Positions 7,112 to 11,659 of a DNA stretch of 11,659 bases are shown here, in pieces. A model generated the notes under the pieces. That model worked only from the letters and a program-made list of their open reading frames with translations, ran no database searches and had not been told where the DNA came from. How positions within the stretch are numbered: the first letter of the stretch is position 1; every line of letters starts with the position of its first letter. Made by a program: the position numbers and the translations under genes. This stretch comes from Alistipes sp. UBA934 (GTDB lineage: Bacteria > Bacteroidota > Bacteroidia > Bacteroidales > Rikenellaceae), in NCBI GenBank assembly GCA_002293535.1, contig DBDK01000002.1, forward strand, positions 1 to 11,659, read 5' to 3'.

Positions 7112-7882
7112 ATGAAGAAAATACTTTTAATCTGTTTTGCGCTGGCGGCGGCCGCAAATGTCTATGGCTGGGGCGAAAAGGGACACAACGCAACGGCCCG
7201 AATTGCGCAGAAGCATCTGTCGTGCGGCGCCGAGCGGGAGGTCACCCGACTGCTGGGCGGATACAATATGGCTTACTGGTCGTCGTGGGCCGACGGACTG
7301 CGGGGCGACGGGCGCTACAACTTTCTAACCACGTGGCACTACGCCAATGCCGACGAGGGTCAGACCTACGCCACGGCCCCGAAAGCTCCCAAGGGAGATG
7401 TCTACACTGCGGTGGTAGAGTGTATGGAGCGGCTGCGCGACAAGAATAGCAACGACTCGCTGCGGGCGATGTACCTCAAGCTGTTGATCCACTTCATGGG
7501 CGATATGCACTGCCCGATGCACGCGGGTTACGCCAGCGATCGCGGCGGGAACGGCTACCAGGTAACTTTTCGCGGCCGGAAGACCAACCTGCATTCGTTG
7601 TGGGATTCGGGACTGGTGGATGGTGCTCACGTTTGGAGCGCCGCCGAGTGGGCCGAGAACATCGACCGGCGGATGCGTCGCCGCGAGCGTCGCGAGTTGC
7701 AGGCCGGTACGCCTTTGGAGTGGATGGAGCAGACTGTTGTTTTGTCGCACTCGATCTACGCCGGTACGCCCCAGGACGAGTCGCTTTCGTGGGACTACAT
7801 CAACCGCTTCTCTCCCCTCGTCGAAGAGCAGCTCCTCGAAGGGGGCCTGCGCCTGGCGCGGATTTTGAACGAAATATTCTGA
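7112..7882 (+). CDS. Secreted S1/P1-type zinc nuclease
   Basis: 256 aa. S1/P1 nucleases cut single-stranded DNA and RNA to 5'-nucleotides using a three-zinc cluster; this one is exported by a Sec signal peptide (residues 1-19, ...ANVYG). Predicted cleavage leaves Trp20 as the new N-terminus, which the family needs because its amino group and carbonyl bind zinc. All nine ligands seem present: Trp20, His25 (WGEKGH), Asp61 (WADG), His76 (TWHYAN), His127, Asp131, His137 (HFMGDMHCPMH), His161 and Asp165 (LHSLWD). Spacings from His127 to Asp165 match P1 nuclease (4, 6, 24, 4). The start at 7112 is preferred: earlier frame positions lie upstream of or within the -7 box. It probably acts in the periplasm or outside the cell in nucleic-acid scavenging. 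It stands alone on the plus strand, divergent from the TonB receptor and convergent with protease 2. Confidence 0.95.
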   Translation: MKKILLICFALAAAANVYGWGEKGHNATARIAQKHLSCGAEREVTRLLGGYNMAYWSSWADGLRGDGRYNFLTTWHYANADEGQTYATAPKAPKGDVYTAVVECMERLRDKNSNDSLRAMYLKLLIHFMGDMHCPMHAGYASDRGGNGYQVTFRGRKTNLHSLWDSGLVDGAHVWSAAEWAENIDRRMRRRERRELQAGTPLEWMEQTVVLSHSIYAGTPQDESLSWDYINRFSPLVEEQLLEGGLRLARILNEIF

Positions 7883-7898
7883 TTTTGAACGATATTTT
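7861..7898. repeat. Short tandem near-duplication at the nuclease 3' end
   Basis: GATTTTGAACGAAATATT (from 7861) recurs as GATTTTGAACGATATTTT (from 7881), a 20-base period that spans the nuclease stop codon. It probably reflects replication slippage; the last coded residues (ILNEIF) lie in the first copy. Confidence 0.6.
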
Positions 7899-7921
7899 TA
7901 CAAACGCCCGAAGAATATTTC
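7871..7921. repeat. Inverted repeat between convergent genes
   Basis: GAAATATTCT (7871-7880) and AGAATATTTC (7912-7921) are perfect reverse complements separated by 31 bases, straddling the 41-base gap between the convergent nuclease and protease genes. The arms are AT-rich and there is no classic U-tract, so a bidirectional terminator role is only possible. Confidence 0.4.
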
Positions 7922-7923
7922 AT

Positions 7924-10200
7924 TCACTCGGCCCGGCTTGACTCCGCCTCTTCCCGGGCCGCCTCGACCATCTCCAACCACAGGCGTTCCAGTTCCTGTC
8001 GGCTTGGCTGACTCAGGGGCTGGCCGCGCATACCGGGCCCAACGGTGACGTAGAGAGTGTTACTCCATTCAGAAACGTAGTTACGGAGGTGGCTGCGGCA
8101 ACGAAGAGCAAAACTACTTCCCAACCCGTTGTTAGGAAATGCTCCGTATCCACCTATCTCCTCGGCAAATGTCTCGCCGTTGACCTGCCACTCGAATGAC
8201 ATCCCGGGCATCAGGCGACCACCGACATACTGAGGATTGGTCACGCCCGCGCTAACAACCCCATACCGTCCGATCGGAGAGGGATCGCCGCCCAAGAAAG
8301 CAATCTGAGGCGTGATGAGGTTAACAGGCACGTTTACAATTTTGGTCAACGAGTAAGGAATGTTACCGGGCAGTGTGAAGTTGGCCTTGACGGTGTACTC
8401 GCCCATACCGGTGAACGTGACGTTGAAAGTCGTGCTCGAATAGTTCGACGAAGCCCACCCGTCGCCGGCCGCCGAGGGCACAACGCTCCATCCGTTGAAG
8501 GTTATTCCCGCCGCCTGCAAACCGCTCGTCGAAACACTGTAACTCACCGCCGTATCCCACACCGCCGACTCAGGGCCGGAAATGCTTTGCGGCATCACCG
8601 AAAAGTGTGGAGCCAGAGCAACAGCGGCGTAAGCGTCGACCAACCCATAACCCATCTCGCTGTGCCAGGTTCCGTTGGGGCGATCCGGTTTGAGCGAATA
8701 GCCGTAACCTCCGACCTTCTGCGCCGTCAATTCGATTATATCACCGACCTGCTTGCTGGTCAGATTTGGATTCGCCGACAGGATCAATGCAGCAACTCCA
8801 GCGACTTGAGGGCAGGCGGCAGAAGTGCCGCTAAAGTATGTTGTGCCTAAATTTGTTGATAATGTCGGGATATGAGATGCCGGAGCAACAATATCTAATT
8901 CTTTACCATAATTACTGCTTCCATTTCTTTTTCCAATACTTGTCATATTGCCAACTGCAAGAATACCAGGATTGGAATTGGCAGGATAACTTACAGTACT
9001 TCTCGAGTCGTTCATCGTTGCAAATACAACAATACATCCGCGATTTTCATCTCTACCCTCTGTCAAAGCATACTGTATCTCCCTATTTATATCTACACTA
9101 CTACCTCCATTCCCCCAAGAGCAACTCAAAATATCTGCACCATTGTTGACAGCCCAACGAATTCCCCTTGCAATATCGGCACTACTGGTCCATCCATCTC
9201 CTGGATCGGCATCATATTTTATACTTATTGGCATCAATTTAACACCGGGTGCTATTCCTGCAATACCTTCATTATTATGCTGTGCGCCTATTAATGCGGC
9301 GCAATTTGTACCGTGAGAACCATATACGACACTCGGAGTAGAAAGTGTGTGTGCGTCAAAACTTAAGTGATACAGAGGAAGATCGGGATGATGGGATACT
9401 ACTCCGTTATCGATGACCGCAACTATCACATCATCAATGTGGGGAAAACCTAATGAGTATGCATTAAGGTAATTAATATCATTACCAAGGTTGGTGGTAT
9501 TATGCAAATTCCATTGATCGGGAAACGCTGGGTCCATAATTACCCCGGGACTAATCTTCGTAAGCATCTCTGGATTAGCCGCTTCAAATAGCCCTGTTTC
9601 GTAAAATAAATTCGCCATTTCCAAAGCATTACCTTTGGAATCGATCGTACAAGCAAGAGCATAATATTCTTTTCGAATAGCCTCTTTGCCTAAAAATAAC
9701 ACTCCGTTTTCTTCAGCCAAATGTTTTAGTTTTGGAAGATCTGCATCGTTTTTTAGGATAACACTGAATTCATTGGTTATTCCAATCTCTTCATCTTGAA
9801 TGTTTTTATAGAATGGTGTGGAATAAAGTATCTTATCTTTTGTATTGGGCCTGCCCCCCGAGACAATGTAGGAGTGCGCCTTCTTGAAAATCTCAAATTT
9901 ATTGTCGGAGATTCCCTCTATATACGAAAAATTCCTTTCTCTCCGAAAAGACAGCGCTTTTTGTCCCGTTTTTTCAAATTCTTGAACAAGGTTTTCTGAG
10001 GTAGTAGTTTCCGTCAGTACGAAGTATTTGTCAGTAAGAATCCTCAATGGAATTTTCTCTTCATTACACCAATAGTAATATTCCAAAGTATTTGTTGCAG
10101 AACGTGTTCCAATAGTGATTTCTTGAACATTTTCAGAAATATTGTCTTGGCAAGCACTCAATCCGATTATCGCCAACAGGATTACTAGTGTTTTTTTCAT
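7924..10200 (-). CDS. S8 family serine protease with own prodomain and C-terminal Ig-like region (module 2)
   Basis: 758 aa from the ATG at 10200; an in-frame TTG just upstream is less likely. Signal peptide with lipobox L-S-A-C (Cys17), so a lipoprotein. Prodomain ~39-218: YYYWCNEEKIPL, STPFY, EEIGITNEFSV, GNALEMANLFYETGLF. Catalytic domain ~225-535: QWNLHN, Asp264 in VIDNG, His296 in GSHGTN, Ser460 in SGTSAACP. The oxyanion Asn is probably Asn397 in ATMNDS, where the common Gly before Asn is Met. C-terminal ~540-720 looks like two beta-sandwich (PKD/Ig-like) domains, followed by a Glu/Arg-rich helix (QELERLWLEM...). No type IX secretion C-terminal domain is evident, consistent with lipoprotein anchoring. 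It is 12 bases downstream of the solo prodomain gene and probably co-transcribed with it. GC content changes abruptly at ~8835, just after the catalytic Ser codon in transcription order. Confidence 0.95.
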   Translation of the reverse strand: MKKTLVILLAIIGLSACQDNISENVQEITIGTRSATNTLEYYYWCNEEKIPLRILTDKYFVLTETTTSENLVQEFEKTGQKALSFRRERNFSYIEGISDNKFEIFKKAHSYIVSGGRPNTKDKILYSTPFYKNIQDEEIGITNEFSVILKNDADLPKLKHLAEENGVLFLGKEAIRKEYYALACTIDSKGNALEMANLFYETGLFEAANPEMLTKISPGVIMDPAFPDQWNLHNTTNLGNDINYLNAYSLGFPHIDDVIVAVIDNGVVSHHPDLPLYHLSFDAHTLSTPSVVYGSHGTNCAALIGAQHNNEGIAGIAPGVKLMPISIKYDADPGDGWTSSADIARGIRWAVNNGADILSCSWGNGGSSVDINREIQYALTEGRDENRGCIVVFATMNDSRSTVSYPANSNPGILAVGNMTSIGKRNGSSNYGKELDIVAPASHIPTLSTNLGTTYFSGTSAACPQVAGVAALILSANPNLTSKQVGDIIELTAQKVGGYGYSLKPDRPNGTWHSEMGYGLVDAYAAVALAPHFSVMPQSISGPESAVWDTAVSYSVSTSGLQAAGITFNGWSVVPSAAGDGWASSNYSSTTFNVTFTGMGEYTVKANFTLPGNIPYSLTKIVNVPVNLITPQIAFLGGDPSPIGRYGVVSAGVTNPQYVGGRLMPGMSFEWQVNGETFAEEIGGYGAFPNNGLGSSFALRCRSHLRNYVSEWSNTLYVTVGPGMRGQPLSQPSRQELERLWLEMVEAAREEAESSRAE
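9547..9828 (-). repeat. Prodomain duplication, copy inside protease 2
   Basis: Codes for residues 125-218 of the protease. By hand alignment about 61 of 94 residues equal those of the solo prodomain copy at 10222-10503, with no gap. The DNA shares an identical 20-base run (9599-9618 and 10274-10293). This is a direct, same-strand duplication. Confidence 0.85.
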
Positions 10201-10212
10201 CAATTTCAGTCT

Positions 10213-10860
10213 TTAGTTTATGGGATGAATTGTTGTAATAAAGCCAGGAATAGCCGTTTCGAATAGTCCCGTCTCGTAAAATAAATTCGCCATCTGGAGT
10301 GCATTGCCCATAGACGCTTGAGTACAAGCTAATATATAATATTCTGTTCGAATAGTATCTTTACCCAAAAACAAGACTCTGTTATTTTCACACAATTGTT
10401 TCAATTTTGGAAGATCGCTTTCTCTCTTCAATACGACACTCAACTCAGCGGTTATGCCTATTTCTTCTCTACTTAGATCCGTGTAGAATGGTGCGATGTA
10501 AATAAGTTTTTTGATCTCATTTATCTCCTCAATGCCCACATAAACCACTGCTTGAGTGCAATTTTTCAAGTACCCGTTAGGGTTTTCGGCACTGTTAGAT
10601 ATATTCAATGGCCAAGCTTCCATTTCAATGCCAATATCTGTAAGTTGTTGAGAAACTACTTGTATGTCTTTGTTTTCAAACAAAATATAGCTTTTATTGT
10701 TTAATTTTTCGAGTTCAATCTTTTCCTCATAATACATGTAATAGTTGTCGTATTGAGTCATATCTATCGGCGGCTCGGGCTTCTCCGAATTCTTGTCGCG
10801 ACAGGTCGAAAACCCGACGCAAACTACCGCCAAACCTAAGAGCATCGCAAACTTTTTCAT
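10213..10860 (-). CDS. Stand-alone S8-protease prodomain-like lipoprotein (module 2)
   Basis: A 215-aa protein with a signal peptide ending in F-S-T-C (Cys20; Thr at -1 is unusual for a lipobox), a Pro/Glu-rich linker (EKPEPP), then the prodomain fold: YYMYYEEKIEL ~41-51, APFY ~123, EEIGITAELSV ~132, GNALQMANLFYETGLF ~185-200. It ends 15 residues later with no trace of a catalytic domain. The C-terminal 94 residues are ~65% identical to the prodomain of the protease that follows 12 bases downstream, far closer than to the prodomains of module 1. ATG 10860 is chosen over an in-frame TTG six bases upstream because it aligns with the start of the two sister leaders. The inferred role is a membrane-anchored cognate inhibitor or intramolecular-chaperone-like helper acting in trans; activity is untested. 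Coding DNA beyond the signal-peptide/linker section is strongly AT-rich. Confidence 0.88.
   Translation of the reverse strand: MKKFAMLLGLAVVCVGFSTCRDKNSEKPEPPIDMTQYDNYYMYYEEKIELEKLNNKSYILFENKDIQVVSQQLTDIGIEMEAWPLNISNSAENPNGYLKNCTQAVVYVGIEEINEIKKLIYIAPFYTDLSREEIGITAELSVVLKRESDLPKLKQLCENNRVLFLGKDTIRTEYYILACTQASMGNALQMANLFYETGLFETAIPGFITTIHPIN
10222..10503 (-). repeat. Prodomain duplication, solo copy
   Basis: Partner of the repeat at 9547-9828; codes for residues 120-213 of the solo prodomain protein. Same length, same strand and gapless relative to the copy in protease 2. Confidence 0.85.
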
Positions 10861-10892
10861 AACCAAAGTCGTTTTAGAGTCTCACTTTGAGA

Positions 10893-10924
10893 CAAAGCTA
10901 AGAACTATTTCCCGAAGAACCAAA
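10893..10924 (-). promoter_or_regulatory. Bacteroidetes-type promoter for module 2
   Basis: TTTG (10921-10924), 20-base spacer, TAGCTTTG (10893-10900) on the minus strand; the ATG is 33 bases past the -7 box. It matches the promoter at 2469-2500 almost base for base and that at 1969-2000 more loosely. It should drive both the solo prodomain and the protease. Confidence 0.82.
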
Positions 10925-10981
10925 ACACTACATCGTCAAATCTCTGTCGCGCAGCAGACAAAAGCGACCCCCTCCCTCGGG

Positions 10982-11659
10982 TCAGACAACCTCGATATCG
11001 GGTAGGGAGAAGTTCAGGTGGCGCTCGGTTTTGTCGGGGTAGATGTCGGGAATGGTGATCAACAGGCCAGTCTCCTCAACGTTACCGAAGTCGGGGTTCG
11101 AAACGGTGCCGAAGATCTTCATAGTGGGAGAAAGGTTCATATAGGAGTTGATGAGAGGCGGAATACTCTCGCCCCAACGCCGCAACTCGCGGTTAAGAAT
11201 CTTCAAGTCCTCCTCGTAACTGCCGCCGCAGAACAGAGCCTCCATACGGGCGTGGTTGATGGTCAGGCGCACCGGATGGATCGGTTCGAGCAGGTTTTCG
11301 TTGTCGGGAAAATATCTGTTCAGGAAGTAGAGCAGCACCTCCTTGGCTTCGCGGTCGTAGTCGCCATACATAGTCACCTTGCCGAAGAAGTACTTCGAGT
11401 CGGGGTTGCCGAGCATCAGCGCCCCCAGTCCGTCCCACAGGTTATCCAACGCATAAACCACCTTGGGGTTCGAGACCCCCCACTCGCCACGCCGCGGAAT
11501 GACGAACGAACGCCCAAGTTCGATAGTCCAGGGCAGGTACTTGGTTCGGAACAGATCGCTGAAACGGAAGTAGTGCTCCGAGGAGAGGTGCGCCGGATGG
11601 GTCGAGTGGCAGACTATGTATCGGTAGCCGCCCATTATCTGGCGCGCGGCGGGATCCCA
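10982..11659 (-). CDS. GNAT/hemolysin-type N-acyltransferase (OlsB/GlsB-like), N-terminus outside window
   Basis: 225 residues are visible; the frame is open through the right edge (W-D-P-A-A-R-Q-I before the internal Met at 11635), so the gene starts beyond the window. Conserved stretches resemble the Acetyltransf_5 / OlsB-type family: IMGGYRYIVC, then FRFSDLF, then the family signature TIELGRSFV, then NLWDGLGALM and KYFFGKVTMYGDY. In Bacteroides, proteins of this type (GlsB) make N-acyl glycine, the precursor of glycine lipids, usually paired with a PlsC-like O-acyltransferase; such a partner, if present, is outside the window. The family call is from motif recognition, and the exact acyl acceptor is not determined, so no gene symbol is given. 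The gene ends 57 bases before the -33 box of the next unit; no convincing terminator was seen. Confidence 0.75.
   Translation of the reverse strand, partial: WDPAARQIMGGYRYIVCHSTHPAHLSSEHYFRFSDLFRTKYLPWTIELGRSFVIPRRGEWGVSNPKVVYALDNLWDGLGALMLGNPDSKYFFGKVTMYGDYDREAKEVLLYFLNRYFPDNENLLEPIHPVRLTINHARMEALFCGGSYEEDLKILNRELRRWGESIPPLINSYMNLSPTMKIFGTVSNPDFGNVEETGLLITIPDIYPDKTERHLNFSLPDIEVV

Noticed and set aside
7924..8060. Type IX secretion C-terminal domain on protease 2
   Set aside because: The C-terminus is a Glu/Arg-rich helix, not the beta-sandwich with a terminal KxxxK-like motif, and the N-terminal lipobox already explains anchoring.
10201..10866. Upstream TTG starts for the two module 2 genes (10866 and 10203), and likewise 1971 for solo prodomain 1
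   Set aside because: ATG starts give standard signal peptides; 1971 falls inside the -7 box, and the leaders align at the ATGs.
10925..10981. GTCGC ... GCGAC hairpin as a terminator of the acyltransferase gene
   Set aside because: Only a 5-bp stem, a large loop and no following U-tract.
1..11659. CRISPR array, tRNA/rRNA, insertion sequence, or invertible promoter flanked by inverted repeats
   Set aside because: No regularly spaced repeats, no tRNA-like cloverleaf, no transposase motifs; the three promoter copies share one orientation, so they do not form an invertible switch.

Overview
The window looks like a chromosomal segment of a Bacteroidota/Bacteroidales gut-type bacterium. The evidence is five TAnnTTTG-type -7 boxes (several with a TTTG -33 box 20 bases upstream), many MKK... 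lipoprotein signal peptides, an Oar-like TonB-dependent outer-membrane protein with an N-terminal carboxypeptidase-regulatory-like domain, and an OlsB/GlsB-type acyltransferase. Housekeeping-like genes are GC-rich and the protease/prodomain genes are AT-rich. An Alistipes-like (Rikenellaceae) source fits but cannot be proved from sequence alone.

Layout, left to right. (1) 1-1938, minus strand: a lipoprotein-type S8 (subtilisin-like) serine protease that runs off the left edge, preceded 7 bases upstream by a 211-aa lipoprotein that is essentially the protease's prodomain alone. (2) 2058-2435, minus: a small lipoprotein. (3) 2531-3583, minus: a Gfo/Idh/MocA oxidoreductase. (4) 3650-7009, minus: a very large Oar-like TonB-dependent receptor ending in a strong intrinsic terminator. 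(5) 7112-7882, plus: a secreted S1/P1 nuclease with all nine zinc ligands. (6) 7924-10860, minus: a second module, a 758-aa S8 protease preceded 12 bases upstream by a 215-aa stand-alone prodomain lipoprotein. (7) 10982-11659, minus: the C-terminal part of an acyltransferase that enters from the right edge.

The most notable feature is the repeated two-gene module: a stand-alone, lipid-anchored prodomain followed by a full S8 protease that carries its own copy of that prodomain. It occurs twice, and each solo prodomain resembles its neighbour's prodomain (about 65% and 50% identity by hand alignment). Both solo proteins stop where the catalytic domain would begin. I infer a dedicated inhibitor/chaperone (or immunity-like) partner for each envelope protease. 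The two modules and the small lipoprotein gene share nearly superimposable promoters and leaders, so they are probably co-regulated. The second protease gene is a compositional mosaic, with its AT-rich part ending at the catalytic serine motif, which suggests segment exchange.
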